DNA from: Luteimonas marina | GTDB lineage: Bacteria > Pseudomonadota > Gammaproteobacteria > Xanthomonadales > Xanthomonadaceae | NCBI RefSeq assembly: GCF_007859325.1 | Contig: NZ_VOHK01000006.1 | Span: 124,001 to 188,000 of the forward strand | Direction of reading: 5' to 3' | Length of the DNA stretch: 64,000 nt | Shown: positions 27,667 through 38,559 of the stretch, piece by piece | Position numbering within the stretch: position 1 is the first letter of the stretch | How the letters are laid out: the number at the start of each line of letters is the position of its first letter | Notes under the pieces: generated by a model | What the model was told of the DNA's origin: nothing | What the model saw: the letters and a program-made list of their open reading frames with translations, nothing else | The model's database searches: none | Translations under genes and position numbers: made by a program

Positions 27667-28632
27667 ATGCCCACCGCCCACACCGCCCCCCTCGCCGTGC
27701 ACGCGCTGTACGGCGAAACCATGGGCACGCGCTGGCGCGTGGATCTGTGCGCGGCGCACCAGGCGCCGCTCGATGCGCTGCACGACGCCGTGCAGTCGCG
27801 GCTCGACACCATCGTCGCGCAGATGAGCACCTACGAAGCCGATTCGGACATCGGCCGCTTCAACCGCGCGCCCGCCGGCAGCTGGCACGTATTGCCCGAC
27901 GACTTCTTCCGGGTGATGGACTGCGCGCTGCAGGTCGCCGACGCCAGCGGCGGCGCCTTCGACCCGACCATCGGCGCGCTGGTCGGCGCCTGGGGCTTCG
28001 GCGCGCACGCGCGCGCACCGCAGGCGCCCGCCGCGGCCGTGCTCGCGGACGCGCGCGATGCCTGCGGCTGGCGGACGCTGGCGCTGCATCGCGGGAAGCG
28101 CGAACTGCGCCAGCCCGGCGGCCTGTCGCTCGACCTGTCGGCGATCGCCAAGGGCTACGGCGTCGACGCCGTGGCCGAACTGCTGCGCGCGCGCGGCATC
28201 GTCGCCGCGCTGGTCGATGTCGGCGGCGAACTGCGCGGCTTCGGCCGCAAGCCCGACGGCGCGCCGTGGCGCGTGCTGGTCGAGACCGGCGAGGACGACG
28301 ACGAGGGCGATCCCTGCGTGCTCATGCTCGACGACGCGGCGGTCGCGACCTCCGGCACGCGCTGGCACCGCTTCGAGTCGGACGGGCGCGAAATCGCGCA
28401 CACGATCGATCCGCGCAGCGGCGGACCGGTGATCGACGCACCCGCCGCGGTCAGCGTGCTGGCGGACGACGCGATGCACGCCGATGCCTGGTCGACCGCG
28501 CTGACGGTCATGGGCGCGGAGGCCGGTTTCGCCTTCGCGGCGTCGCGCGGCCTCGCCGCGCGGTTCGTGCCGTCCGGCGCGGATGCGCAGCCGCGCATGA
28601 CGCCTGCGTTCGAGGCGCGGCTCGCGCAATGA
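27667..28632 (+). CDS. apbE: FAD:protein FMN transferase (ApbE family)
   Basis: 321 residues. ALYGETMGTRWRVDL opens the fold. STYEADSDIGRFNRAPAG, ASGGAFDPTIGALVGAWGFG and LSLDLSAIAKGYGVDAVAEL are family signatures, and the C-terminus carries DRRSGGPV-type (here DPRSGGPV) and DAMHADAWSTALTVMG metal/FAD-binding motifs. ApbE attaches FMN covalently to Ser/Thr of target proteins. No signal peptide or lipobox is visible, unlike many ApbE proteins, so it may act in the cytoplasm or use another route. It overlaps the reductase gene by four bases. Confidence 0.92.
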   Translation: MPTAHTAPLAVHALYGETMGTRWRVDLCAAHQAPLDALHDAVQSRLDTIVAQMSTYEADSDIGRFNRAPAGSWHVLPDDFFRVMDCALQVADASGGAFDPTIGALVGAWGFGAHARAPQAPAAAVLADARDACGWRTLALHRGKRELRQPGGLSLDLSAIAKGYGVDAVAELLRARGIVAALVDVGGELRGFGRKPDGAPWRVLVETGEDDDEGDPCVLMLDDAAVATSGTRWHRFESDGREIAHTIDPRSGGPVIDAPAAVSVLADDAMHADAWSTALTVMGAEAGFAFAASRGLAARFVPSGADAQPRMTPAFEARLAQ

Positions 28633-30266
28633 CCGCGACCCACGCGACCGGCTCGCGCCCCTGGCGCGCATGGCTCGGCAACGCCGCCACGCTGCTGGCG
28701 CTGCTGGCCATCGCCTTCGCCCTGCTGCCGCTGCACGACGACGCCTGGTGGCCGTCGTCGCCGCGCCCGCGCCACTGGTGGCTGGCGGCGGCCAGCCTCG
28801 CGGCCTACCTCGGCTTCTGCGGCTGGTGCCTGCTGCGCGGGCGCAGCCGCGGCGCGCCCGCGATCGACGACGGTGCACGCCTGCCTTGGCTGGTCGCGCA
28901 CGCCAGCCAGACCGGCTTCGCCGCCGAGCTCGCGGCGCATACCGCGGATTCGCTGAAGGCGGCGGGCGCGCGGGTCGCGCTGCGCCCGCTCTCGGCGGTC
29001 GATGCCGACCTGCTCGCGCGCACCGATCGCGCGCTGTTCGTCGCCAGCACCACCGGCGAGGGCGATCCGCCGGATCCGGCGCTGGCCTTCGTCCGCGACA
29101 CCATGGCCCGCGCCGCCGACCTGTCCGGACTGCGCTACGCGATCCTCGCACTCGGCGACCGCGAGTACGAACACTTCTGCGGCTTCGGCCACCAGCTCGA
29201 CCACTGGCTGCGGCAGGGCCATGCCACCGCGCTGTTCGACCTGACCGAAGTCGACAACGGCGACCCTGGCGCGCTGCGCCACTGGCAGCACCACCTCGGC
29301 CTCGCCGCGGGCGCGCCTGCCCTGGCCGACTGGACGCCGCCGCGCTACGAGCGCTGGACGCTGTCCGCCCGCACCCTGCTCAACCCCGGCAGCGTCGGCG
29401 GCCCCGCCTTCCACCTGGCGCTGCAGCCGCCGCCCGGCGCGTCGCCTTCCTGGCAGGCCGGCGACATCGCCGAGATCGGGCCGCGCAACGCCGCCGCGGT
29501 GGTCGACGCGCTGCTGGCCGCACGCGGGCTGGACGGCGCGGCGTCCGTCGAATTCCTGTCGCAGCCGATGCCCCTGCGCGAGGCGCTGGCGCGCGCGCAG
29601 CTGGCGGACCTCGCGCCCGCCGATACCCGCGGCCCGCAGGCGCTGGTCGACGCGCTGCAGCCCCTGCCCCATCGCGAGTACTCGATCGCCTCGCTGCCCG
29701 GCGACGGCACCCTGCAGCTGCTGGTCCGGCAGATGCAGCGCCCCGACGGCACGCCCGGCATCGGCAGCGGCTGGCTGTGCCTGCACGCGGCGCCCGGCGA
29801 CGGCGTCGACCTGCGCATCCGCGCCAACCCCAACTTCCACCCGCCCGCCGACGACCGGCCGATGCTGCTGGTCGGCAACGGCACCGGCATCGCCGGCCTG
29901 CGCGCCCTGCTCAAGGCGCGCGAGGCGGCGGGCCACCGGCGCAACTGGCTGCTGTTCGGCGAACGCCAGCGCACGCGCGACGCCTTCTTCCACGACGACA
30001 TCGAATGCTGGCGGCGCGACGGCACGCTCGAACGCATCGACCTGGTGTATTCGCGCGACGGCGGCGACCACCGCTACGTGCAGGACGCCCTGCGCGCGGC
30101 CACACCCGCGCTGCGCGCATGGATCGCGGACGGCGCCTGCCTCTACGTCTGCGGCAGCCTCGAAGGCATGGCCCCCGGTGTCGATGCTGTGCTGCGCGAG
30201 GCGCTCGGCGACGACACCGTCGACCGGCTGCGCGACGACGGGCGCTATCGGCGCGACGTCTACTGA
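28629..30266 (+). CDS. Membrane-anchored CysJ-like flavoreductase (flavodoxin + FNR domains)
   Basis: 545 residues. Two N-terminal transmembrane helices (LLALLAIAFALLPLH and WWLAAASLAAYLGFCGWCLL) precede a flavodoxin domain (VAHASQTGFAAELA at about 95; ASTTGEGDPPDPALAF; ALGDREYEHFCGFG). An FAD-binding part with HREYSIASLPGDG and an NADPH-binding end (LLVGNGTGIAGLRALL, NWLLFGERQRTRDAF, CGSLEGMAPGVDAVLRE, RRDVY) follow. It is laid out like CysJ but is tethered to the membrane. It is coupled to apbE (ATGA). A role in cytosolic NADPH-driven electron supply to a PepSY/flavin relay is inferred. Confidence 0.88.
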   Translation: MTATHATGSRPWRAWLGNAATLLALLAIAFALLPLHDDAWWPSSPRPRHWWLAAASLAAYLGFCGWCLLRGRSRGAPAIDDGARLPWLVAHASQTGFAAELAAHTADSLKAAGARVALRPLSAVDADLLARTDRALFVASTTGEGDPPDPALAFVRDTMARAADLSGLRYAILALGDREYEHFCGFGHQLDHWLRQGHATALFDLTEVDNGDPGALRHWQHHLGLAAGAPALADWTPPRYERWTLSARTLLNPGSVGGPAFHLALQPPPGASPSWQAGDIAEIGPRNAAAVVDALLAARGLDGAASVEFLSQPMPLREALARAQLADLAPADTRGPQALVDALQPLPHREYSIASLPGDGTLQLLVRQMQRPDGTPGIGSGWLCLHAAPGDGVDLRIRANPNFHPPADDRPMLLVGNGTGIAGLRALLKAREAAGHRRNWLLFGERQRTRDAFFHDDIECWRRDGTLERIDLVYSRDGGDHRYVQDALRAATPALRAWIADGACLYVCGSLEGMAPGVDAVLREALGDDTVDRLRDDGRYRRDVY

Positions 30267-30309
30267 CACCCGTCCGCGACCAGGAATATGGAATGACGTA
30301 GATCGGGGC

Positions 30310-30382
30310 TGTAGGAGCGTCTTCAGGCGCGTCCTTCGTCCGACGCCGCGGAAATCCGGTCGCGGCTGAAGCCGCTCCTACA
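30310..30382. repeat. Dispersed inverted repeat, family C copy 2
   Basis: Arms TGTAGGAGCGTCTTCAGGCG and CGCGGCTGAAGCCGCTCCTACA. It lies between the convergent reductase and HutD-like genes and covers the HutD stop codon region. Confidence 0.8.
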
Positions 30383-30998
30383 CGGTGGTCGGGGACGCCG
30401 GACGCGGTTCGCGCCGGTCGATGCGGATCAGCAACGCCTCGCCGCCACCGTCGAGCACGTAGCGCGCGCGGCCGTCGGGCGCGGTGAGCAATGCGGTATC
30501 CCCCATCGCCAGCGGCGGCAGCGCCGCGTCGCCGGCGATGCGCGCGCGGCCCGCGAGCAGGTGCACGACCCAGGTCGAGCCGGGGTCCACGAACACCACC
30601 ATCGCGCCGACCAGCGGCCGGTGCCAGAGCTGCGTGGCCACCGCGTCGCGGCGCCACATCAGGTTGAAATCCTCGGTGCGCCCGTCGACCAGTTCCCCGA
30701 CCAGCGTGCGTTCGCCGGTGAAGCGCAGGCGCTGGCAGGGCGGCAGCAGTTCGTGCGTCTCGCCGTCGTCGAAGCACAGGCGCAGGCCGTTCCCGCCCAG
30801 CAGCACCAGTTCGCGATCCACGCCGGGAAAAACCGAGAACGGCGCGTCGGCCTCGATCTCGGCGATCGACAGCCGCCAGTCCCATTCGCCGGAACCGGCG
30901 CCGGATTCGGCATGGATCTCGCGCGTCCAGCCGGCGCCGTTCTTCCAGCGCACCCGGCGGTACTCGTTGGCGGGGATCACGCGCGCTGGCCGGCCCAT
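30378..30998 (-). CDS. HutD/Ves-family cupin-like protein
   Basis: 206 residues from the ATG in MGRPARVIPANEYRRVRWKN; a longer upstream reading frame has no coding character. RVRWKNGAGWTREI, DWRLSIAEIEADAPFSVFPG and DFNLMWRRDA are characteristic of the HutD/Ves family, a beta-barrel of cupin type linked to histidine utilisation or cold stress. No hut genes are nearby. The stop codon lies in the family C repeat. Confidence 0.85.
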   Translation of the reverse strand: MGRPARVIPANEYRRVRWKNGAGWTREIHAESGAGSGEWDWRLSIAEIEADAPFSVFPGVDRELVLLGGNGLRLCFDDGETHELLPPCQRLRFTGERTLVGELVDGRTEDFNLMWRRDAVATQLWHRPLVGAMVVFVDPGSTWVVHLLAGRARIAGDAALPPLAMGDTALLTAPDGRARYVLDGGGEALLIRIDRREPRPASPTTV

Positions 30999-31172
30999 GC
31001 CCGCCAGTTTAGCCACCGGCCTCTGCCGCCGCGAAAGGGAAGTGGCCGCCCGCCCATGCCTTCCTGGCGTGGAACGGGCGGCGGGACTTCCCTGTCGCGG
31101 CATCCTGCCGGTCCCCGGAGCATCCCTGCTCCCAGCTGCGGACGCGCGTCCCTGCGCGCCCGTCAACGACTG

Positions 31173-31508
31173 TCAGCGCGTCTGCGCGGCGGAGCGGGCA
31201 GCGCCGGTGGTGGCGCCGGCGGGGGCGGCCGGGCGCGGCGTCGACACGACGATGCGCTCGCGGTTCTGCTCGACCGTCTTCAGGCCGATGCCCTTGACCT
31301 GGGCCAGCTGCTCCGGGCTCTGGAACGGACCGTTGGCCTTGCGGTAGGCAACGATGGCCTCGGCCTTGGACGCACCGACGTTGTGCAGCACGCGGTCGAG
31401 CGTAGCGGCGTCGGCGGTGTTGATGTTGACCTTCTCCGCCGCGAACGCGGTGCCGGCCAGCATCAGCGACAGCAGCACGGTGGCGAACAGGCTCTTGATC
31501 GTGTTCAT
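31173..31508 (-). CDS. ComEA-like helix-hairpin-helix protein
   Basis: 111 residues. A signal peptide (MNTIKSLFATVLLSLMLAGTAFA) is followed by a compact domain with two helix-hairpin-helix elements: VNINTADAATLDRVLHNVGA and the segment ending VKGIGLKTVEQNRERI. Exported single-domain ComEA proteins bind double-stranded DNA in the periplasm during natural transformation. A Pro/Ala-rich tail ends the protein. It is transcribed away from the M20 peptidase gene across a region with a 16-bp palindrome. Confidence 0.88.
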   Translation of the reverse strand: MNTIKSLFATVLLSLMLAGTAFAAEKVNINTADAATLDRVLHNVGASKAEAIVAYRKANGPFQSPEQLAQVKGIGLKTVEQNRERIVVSTPRPAAPAGATTGAARSAAQTR

Positions 31509-31650
31509 GTTGGATGTCCTTCGAGAGTTGGGTTGGTTTCCTTACCGCCGGCGGGCGACCGCCTGCCGGTATGCACAGTCTCCCGGTCCCGGCCGCCGCG
31601 CGGCATCGCCGCAGGGACTGCCGCGGGACCGGACGATGCCGCGTCGCGGC

Positions 31651-31666
31651 GTAGGGAAATCCCTAC
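31651..31666. promoter_or_regulatory. 16-bp palindrome between comEA-like and M20 genes
   Basis: GTAGGGA-AA-TCCCTAC is a perfect seven-base inverted repeat. It is followed 13 bp later by TAGAAT (31680-31685), a possible -10 of the M20 gene. It resembles an operator for a dimeric regulator; the regulator is unknown. Confidence 0.45.
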
Positions 31667-31714
31667 ACATGCCCCGCGCTAGAATTGCGCTCTTCGCACA
31701 CACGGGATTGCTCG

Positions 31715-33208
<1,494 letters not shown>

Positions 33209-33238
33209 GGCGGGGTCCGGCTTGCGCGTGCTCCGATG

Positions 33239-33277
33239 GCCCCCACCCCAACCCTCCCCCGCAGGCGGGGGAGGGAG
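33239..33277. repeat. Family D repeat, intergenic copy
   Basis: CCCCCACCCCAACCCTCCCC then CGCAGGCGGGGGAGGG, an inverted repeat equivalent to the one inside sufS. It lies 30 bp after the M20 stop codon and may act as its terminator. Confidence 0.75.
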
Positions 33278-33364
33278 CCAAACGCGGCCCCATAGACACC
33301 CCGGCTGGCGCGACGCCGCCGACCCTGCCAAGCTTCACCCACCATCCATCCTTGGGGAGCGCGC

Positions 33365-33631
33365 ATGGAACTGTTCGGCAGCAGCAACTGGCTCTACATC
33401 ATCTTCATCGGCCTGATCGTCGGCGTGGTCGCGCGCCTGCTCAAGCCCGGCAAGCAGAACATGGGCTTCCTGCTGACCATCGTGCTCGGCATCGCCGGCG
33501 CGCTGTTCGCCGGCTGGATCGGCCGCGCGGTCGGCTGGTACGGCGACGGCCAGGCGGCCGGCTTCATCGCCTCCACGCTGGGCGCCATCGCGCTGCTGTT
33601 CATCGTCGGCTTCCTGCGCAAGAAGCGCTGA
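33365..33631 (+). CDS. GlsB/YeaQ/YmgE-family membrane protein
   Basis: 88 residues with three predicted transmembrane helices (WLYIIFIGLIVGVVARLL, LLTIVLGIAGALFAGWIG, IASTLGAIALLFIVGFL) and the basic end RKKR. ARLLKPGKQNMGFL is the conserved loop of this transglycosylase-associated/stress-induced family. The role is not established. It has a terminator of its own. Confidence 0.9.
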   Translation: MELFGSSNWLYIIFIGLIVGVVARLLKPGKQNMGFLLTIVLGIAGALFAGWIGRAVGWYGDGQAAGFIASTLGAIALLFIVGFLRKKR

Positions 33632-33650
33632 GGCCAAGGCCCATCGAAGC

Positions 33651-33682
33651 AGGAAAGCCGGGCAATGCTCGGCTTCCTTTTT
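33651..33682 (+). terminator. Rho-independent terminator of the GlsB-like gene
   Basis: AGGAAAGCCG and CGGCTTCCT pair with one bulged A, followed by TTTTT. It lies 20 bp after the stop codon and just before the convergent cysNC gene. Confidence 0.8.
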
Positions 33683-33705
33683 GACGTGAACCTGCAGGCA
33701 CGCCG

Positions 33706-35547
33706 TCAGTCGAGCAGCCGCGCGATCACCTGTTCCGCCAGCACCTCGGGGCTCGCCGCCTGCGTGTCGAGCACCAGTTCGGCATGCTCCGGCGGCTCGT
33801 AAGGCGAGTCGATGCCGGTGAAGTTCGGCAGCTGGCCGCTGCGCGCCTTGGCGTAGAGGCCCTTCACGTCGCGGCGCTCGGCCTCGGCCAGCGGCGTGTC
33901 GACGAAGACCTCGACGAAGTCGCCTTCGTCGAACAGCGCGCGCGCGGCCGCGCGCTCGGCGCGGAACGGCGAGATGAAGCTCACCAGCACGACCAGGCCG
34001 GCGTCGGTCATCAGCTTCGCCACCTCGGCGACGCGGCGCAGGTTCTCGACGCGGTCCTCGTCGGTGAAGCCGAGGTCTCGGTTGAGGCCGTGGCGGACGT
34101 TGTCGCCGTCGAGCAGGTAGGTGTGCAGGCCCTTGGCCAGCAGGCCGCGTTCGACCAGGTTGGCGATGGTCGACTTGCCCGCGCCCGACAGGCCGGTGAA
34201 CCAGACGCAGCGCGGATGCTGCCCCTTCAGCGCGGCGCGCGCCCGGCGGTCGACGTCGAGCGCCTGCCAGTGGATGTTGTCGGCGCGGCGCAGGCCGTGG
34301 CGGATCATGCCGGCGCCGACCGTGGCGCGGCTGATCGGATCGACCAGGATGAAGCCGCCCAGCGCGGCGCTCTCGGCATACGGCGCGTAGGCGACCACGG
34401 CGTCGAGCGAGAGCACGATCTCGCCGATCTCGTTGAATTCGAGCCGCTTGGCGGCCAGCGGCTGCAGGCTTTCCGGATCGTGGCGGAACTTGAGCTCGCT
34501 GATCCGCGCGCCGACCGTGCGCGTGCCGGTCTTGAGCTGGTAGCGGCGTCCCGGCAGCAGCGGCGCCTCGTCGAACCAGAGCACGTCGGCGACGACCTGG
34601 TCGCTGTGGAGCAGCGGCGCGTCGGCGGCGGCCAGCACGTGGCCGCGGCCGGCGTCGACCTCGTCGGCCAGTTGCACCGCCACCGCCTGCCCCACCCGCG
34701 CCGAATCCGCGGGCGTGCCCGAAACCGCCAGCGCCGCGATCCGGCTCGACGCACCGGCGGGCTCGACCCGCACCGCATCGCCCACCCGCACCGTGCCTGA
34801 GGCCAGCGTGCCGGCCAGCCAGCGCCCGCCCTCGCCGTCGCGCAGCACCGACTGCAGTGGCAGCCGCAGCGGCTGCGCCGGGTCCGGCGTCGCGACTTCG
34901 ACGGTCTCCAGGTATTCGAGCACGCTCGGCCCGTGGTACCAGTCGATGCCGGGCGAGCGCGCGGTGACGTTGTCGCCGACCGCAGCCGCGACCGGGATCG
35001 CGACCACGTCCGGCACGCCCAGCTTCGCCGCATGCGCGCGGAACTGCGCGGCGATGCCGTCGAACACCGCCTGGTCATGGCCCACGCGGTCCATCTTGTT
35101 GACCGCCAGCAGCACGTGGCGCACGCCGAACAGCGACAGGATCGCGGCGTGGCGGAAGGTCTGCGGCAGCAGGCCCTTGGTGGCGTCGACCAGCACGATG
35201 GCGAGGTCGGCGATCGACGCGCCCGTGGCCATGTTGCGCGTGTACTGCACGTGGCCCGGGCAGTCGGCGATCAGGAAGCGGCGCTTCGCCGTCTGCAGGT
35301 GGCGCCATGCCACGTCGATGGTGATGCCCTGCTCGCGCTCGGCGTCGAGGCCGTCGAGCAGCAGCGCGTAGTCGATGTCGCCGCCGCGCGTGCCGTGCGT
35401 GGCGCTGGCGCGCGCCAGCGCGGCGCGCTCGTCGTCGGGCACGCGTCCGGCCTCGTGCAGCAGGCGGCCGATCAGGGTGCTCTTGCCGTCGTCGACGCTG
35501 CCGCAGGCGATGAGGCGGAGAAAATCGCGTTGTACGTCGCCCGCCAT
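33706..35547 (-). CDS. cysNC: Bifunctional sulfate adenylyltransferase large subunit / APS kinase
   Basis: 613 residues, a fusion of CysN and CysC. The N-terminal EF-Tu-like GTPase carries GSVDDGKST (16-24), [12 protein letters not shown] and NKMD. A two-barrel region runs to about residue 435, then comes APS kinase with P-loop GLSGAGKST near 450, [16 protein letters not shown] and [12 protein letters not shown]. With CysD it makes adenylyl sulfate using GTP hydrolysis; its kinase half makes PAPS. The start codon overlaps the cysD stop (TGATG), giving tight coupling. Confidence 0.97.
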   Translation of the reverse strand: MAGDVQRDFLRLIACGSVDDGKSTLIGRLLHEAGRVPDDERAALARASATHGTRGGDIDYALLLDGLDAEREQGITIDVAWRHLQTAKRRFLIADCPGHVQYTRNMATGASIADLAIVLVDATKGLLPQTFRHAAILSLFGVRHVLLAVNKMDRVGHDQAVFDGIAAQFRAHAAKLGVPDVVAIPVAAAVGDNVTARSPGIDWYHGPSVLEYLETVEVATPDPAQPLRLPLQSVLRDGEGGRWLAGTLASGTVRVGDAVRVEPAGASSRIAALAVSGTPADSARVGQAVAVQLADEVDAGRGHVLAAADAPLLHSDQVVADVLWFDEAPLLPGRRYQLKTGTRTVGARISELKFRHDPESLQPLAAKRLEFNEIGEIVLSLDAVVAYAPYAESAALGGFILVDPISRATVGAGMIRHGLRRADNIHWQALDVDRRARAALKGQHPRCVWFTGLSGAGKSTIANLVERGLLAKGLHTYLLDGDNVRHGLNRDLGFTDEDRVENLRRVAEVAKLMTDAGLVVLVSFISPFRAERAAARALFDEGDFVEVFVDTPLAEAERRDVKGLYAKARSGQLPNFTGIDSPYEPPEHAELVLDTQAASPEVLAEQVIARLLD

Positions 35548-36473
35548 CAGAAATAGCCCTCGCGCTTCTTCTTCTCCATCGAATCGCCATCGGCATGGTC
35601 GATCAGCCGCCCGGCGCGCTCGGACTGCGCGCTGGTCTCCATCTCCGCGATCACCGCGTCGAGGTCGGCCGCGTCCGATTCCACCGCGCCGGTGAGCGGA
35701 TAGCAGCCGAGCGTGCGGAAGCGCACGCGGCGTTGCTCGACTGTTTCGCCCTCGCGCAGCACGAAGCGCTCGTCGTCGACCATGATCCAGGTTCCGTCGC
35801 GGCGCACCACCGGCCGTTGCGCCGCGAAGTACAGCGGCACCACGTCGATGTGTTCGCGACGCACGTAGCGCCACACGTCCAGTTCGGTCCAGTTCGACAG
35901 CGGGAACACGCGCACGCTCTCGCCGTCGCCGACGCGGGCGTTGTACAGGTTCCACAGCTCCGGCCGCTGCCGGCGCGGGTCCCAGCGGTGCTTCGCGTCG
36001 CGGAACGAGAACACGCGCTCCTTGGCGCGCGACTTCTCCTCGTCGCGGCGCGCGCCGCCGATCGCCGCGTCGTAGCCGCCGGCCTCCAGCGCCTGCTTGA
36101 GCGCCAGCGTCTTCATCACCTCGGTGTGCACGCTGGCGCCGTGGCTCAGCGGACCGATGCCGTCGCGCACGCCGTCGGGATTGACGTGCACGCGCAGTTC
36201 GATGCCGGTCTCGGCCGCGCGGCGGTCGCGGAAGGCGATCATCTCGCGGAACTTCCACGTCGTGTCCACGTGCAGCAGCGGGATCGGCGGCAGCGCGGGC
36301 GCGAAGGCTTTCAGTAACAGATGCAACAGCACCGAGCTGTCCTTGCCGATCGAATACAGCAGGACCGGGTTGCGGCACTCGGCCGCGACCTCTCGCAGGA
36401 TGTGCAGGCTCTCGGCTTCGAGGCGATCGAGGTCGCCGCCGGCCGGGGCGGGAATGGGATTCGAGGACGTCAT
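35547..36473 (-). CDS. cysD: Sulfate adenylyltransferase small subunit CysD
   Basis: 308 residues, normal for CysD. The PP-loop [21 protein letters not shown]-like motif (residues about 38-57) binds [39 protein letters not shown] and [16 protein letters not shown] are family signatures, and the conserved end KKKREGYF is present. It forms the ATP sulfurylase complex with CysN. It is divergently transcribed from cysJ across about 140 bp, which must hold both promoters. No clear CysB site could be assigned. Confidence 0.97.
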   Translation of the reverse strand: MTSSNPIPAPAGGDLDRLEAESLHILREVAAECRNPVLLYSIGKDSSVLLHLLLKAFAPALPPIPLLHVDTTWKFREMIAFRDRRAAETGIELRVHVNPDGVRDGIGPLSHGASVHTEVMKTLALKQALEAGGYDAAIGGARRDEEKSRAKERVFSFRDAKHRWDPRRQRPELWNLYNARVGDGESVRVFPLSNWTELDVWRYVRREHIDVVPLYFAAQRPVVRRDGTWIMVDDERFVLREGETVEQRRVRFRTLGCYPLTGAVESDAADLDAVIAEMETSAQSERAGRLIDHADGDSMEKKKREGYF

Positions 36474-36615
36474 ATGCGCCGGGATTGTAGCGACACCCCC
36501 CGCATATCCCGTAAATCACCACAGGGAATGTCCGCATAACCGACCATCCTTTCCCGCGTTCCGCGCGCGCGCCTAGCCTTTGCTGCGAACCCGCCACCCC
36601 GAGGAACGTCGGAGG
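36474..36615. promoter_or_regulatory. Divergent cysD / cysJ regulatory region
   Basis: 142 bp without coding sequence between two oppositely oriented sulfate-assimilation operons. It is less GC-rich than its surroundings (CATATCCCGTAAATCACC). Both operons are normally under CysB or a related LysR regulator; no consensus operator was recognised by eye. Confidence 0.5.
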
Positions 36616-38454
36616 ATGTCCGCACCCGCTGCATTGCCTGCGCTGCCTTTTCCCCAGGAAACGGCGGATGCGCTCTTTCGCCTCACCCAGGGGCTGGAGC
36701 CGGCGGGGCTGTGGTGGCTGTCCGGATACGCCGCCGGACTGGCCAGCCGTGGCGGCCACGAACAGCCCGCTTCCGCCGCCGCCCCGCGCCCCGATGCGCC
36801 GGCGGCGGGGCGGCTGACCATCGTCTACGGCAGCCAGACCGGCAACGCCCGACGCGCCGCCGAAGCGCTGTTCGCCAAGGTGCAGGCCGCCGGCCTGCCC
36901 GCGCGCCTGCTGCGCGCCGACGCCTACGCCACCCGCGAACTGGCCGGCGAGCGCCTGCTCTACATCGTCATCAGCACCCAGGGCGAAGGCGATCCGCCGG
37001 ACGACGCGATCGGCTTCGTCGAATTCCTCGCCGGCAAGCGCGCGCCCAAGCTGCCGGAGCTCAAGTACGCCGTGCTCGGCCTCGGCGACACCAGCTACGC
37101 CGACTTCTGCGGCATCGCCCGCAGGATCGACGCGCGCCTGGCCGAACTCGGCGCTCAGCGCGTGGCCGAGGTCGGCCTGGCCGATCTCGACATCGACACC
37201 GTCGCCGAGCCCTGGGGCGAAGCCGCCCTGGCGCAGGCGCGCGAACAGCTCAAGTCCGCCGCGCCCGCCGCCGCGCACCTGGCCACCGTCACCCCGCTGC
37301 GCCCGGCCGCGGCGTGGTCGCACGAGCGCCCGTTCCCGGCCGAGGTGCTGGCGAACCAGACGCTCAGCGGCCGCGAGTTCCGCAGCGTCGGCTTCCGCCA
37401 GTATCGCGACGCCGACAAGGAGGTGCGTCACCTCGAACTGTCGCTCGACGGCTCGGGCCTGCACTACGAACCCGGTGACGCGCTGGGCATCCGCCACCGC
37501 AATCCCGAGTCGCTGGTCGCCTCGGTGCTGGAGGCCGCGAAGCTCGACGGTGACGCCGCCACCACCGTCGACGGCGACACCCTGCCGCTGTCCGAATGGC
37601 TGGCCACTCGCCGCGAGCTGACCCGGCTGTCGCGCCCGTTCCTCGCCGCGCATGCCGAGCGTTCCGGCGCCGTTGAACTGCAGCAGTTGCTCGAACCGGG
37701 CAACGCCGGCTTCGCCGCACTGCTGGCCGACCACCAGCTGGCCGACGTGCTGCGCCGCTGGCCGGCCGACTGGGACGCCGGCGCCCTGCTCGCCGCCCTG
37801 CGCCCGCAGGCCCAGCGCCTGTACTCGATCGCCTCGAGCCGCAAGCGCGTTGGCGAGGAGGCACACCTGACGCTCGACGTGCTGCGCTACGCCGCGCACG
37901 GCCACGACCACCTCGGCGCCGCCAGCGGCTTCCTCGCCGCGCTCGACGAAGGCGGCCAGGTGCCGGTCTACGTCGAACACAACGAGCGCTTCCGCGTCCC
38001 CGCCGACGCCTCGCGCGACATCATCATGGTCGGCCCCGGCACCGGCGTCGCCCCGTTCCGCGGTTTCGTGCAGGAACGCGCGGAAACCGGCGCCACCGGC
38101 CGCAACTGGCTGTTCTTCGGCGCGCAGCATTTCAACACCGGCTTCCTCTACCAGACCGAGTGGCAGGACGCCCTGCGCCACAAGGAACTGCACCGCCTCG
38201 ACCTCGCGTTCTCGCGCGACCAGGCCGACAAGGTCTACGTCCAGCACCGCCTGCGCGAGCGCGGCCGCGAGGTCTACGACTGGCTGCAGTCCGGCGCCCA
38301 CTTCTACGTCTGCGGCGCGATCGCCATGGGCAAGGACGTACACGCCGCGCTGCTCGATATCGTGACCGGACACAACGGCGGCGATGCCGAGGCGGCGGTC
38401 GATTACCTCACCGAACTGCAGACCGGAGGCCGCTACAGCCGCGACGTCTATTGA
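36616..38454 (+). CDS. cysJ: NADPH-sulfite reductase flavoprotein CysJ
   Basis: 612 residues from the ATG preceded by GGAGG (an in-frame ATG 36 bp upstream was rejected). An N-terminal flavodoxin domain ([14 protein letters not shown] at about 76; [29 protein letters not shown]) precedes FAD-binding ([15 protein letters not shown]) and NADPH-binding parts ([50 protein letters not shown]). It passes electrons from NADPH to CysI. A family C repeat follows, then cysI. Confidence 0.96.
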   Translation: MSAPAALPALPFPQETADALFRLTQGLEPAGLWWLSGYAAGLASRGGHEQPASAAAPRPDAPAAGRLTIVYGSQTGNARRAAEALFAKVQAAGLPARLLRADAYATRELAGERLLYIVISTQGEGDPPDDAIGFVEFLAGKRAPKLPELKYAVLGLGDTSYADFCGIARRIDARLAELGAQRVAEVGLADLDIDTVAEPWGEAALAQAREQLKSAAPAAAHLATVTPLRPAAAWSHERPFPAEVLANQTLSGREFRSVGFRQYRDADKEVRHLELSLDGSGLHYEPGDALGIRHRNPESLVASVLEAAKLDGDAATTVDGDTLPLSEWLATRRELTRLSRPFLAAHAERSGAVELQQLLEPGNAGFAALLADHQLADVLRRWPADWDAGALLAALRPQAQRLYSIASSRKRVGEEAHLTLDVLRYAAHGHDHLGAASGFLAALDEGGQVPVYVEHNERFRVPADASRDIIMVGPGTGVAPFRGFVQERAETGATGRNWLFFGAQHFNTGFLYQTEWQDALRHKELHRLDLAFSRDQADKVYVQHRLRERGREVYDWLQSGAHFYVCGAIAMGKDVHAALLDIVTGHNGGDAEAAVDYLTELQTGGRYSRDVY

Positions 38455-38457
38455 CCC

Positions 38458-38534
38458 GTGGGAGCGCCTTCAGGCGCGACGCTCCTTCTCCATTCCGTGT
38501 CCGTGCAAAAGCATCGCGCCTGAAGGCGCTCCCA
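38458..38534. repeat. Dispersed inverted repeat, family C copy 3
   Basis: Arms GTGGGAGCGCCTTCAGGCGC and GCGCCTGAAGGCGCTCCCAT with a 35-bp centre, filling nearly all the gap between cysJ and cysI. It could form a stable hairpin in the cysJIH mRNA. Confidence 0.85.
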
Positions 38535-38559
38535 TGAACCTCCGGCAGCCATCCCCACC

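Noticed and set aside
28629-30266. Calling the membrane flavoreductase a second CysJ for sulfite reduction
   Set aside because: It has two N-terminal membrane helices, is coupled to apbE and sits in an iron module; a complete cysJ is next to cysI.
33706-38373. A 1555-codon open frame on the minus strand running through cysNC and across cysD and cysJ
   Set aside because: Only its last 613 codons (cysNC) are conserved. The rest is low-complexity Ala/Gly/Arg/Val sequence antisense to cysJ and out of frame with cysD, as expected in DNA this GC-rich.
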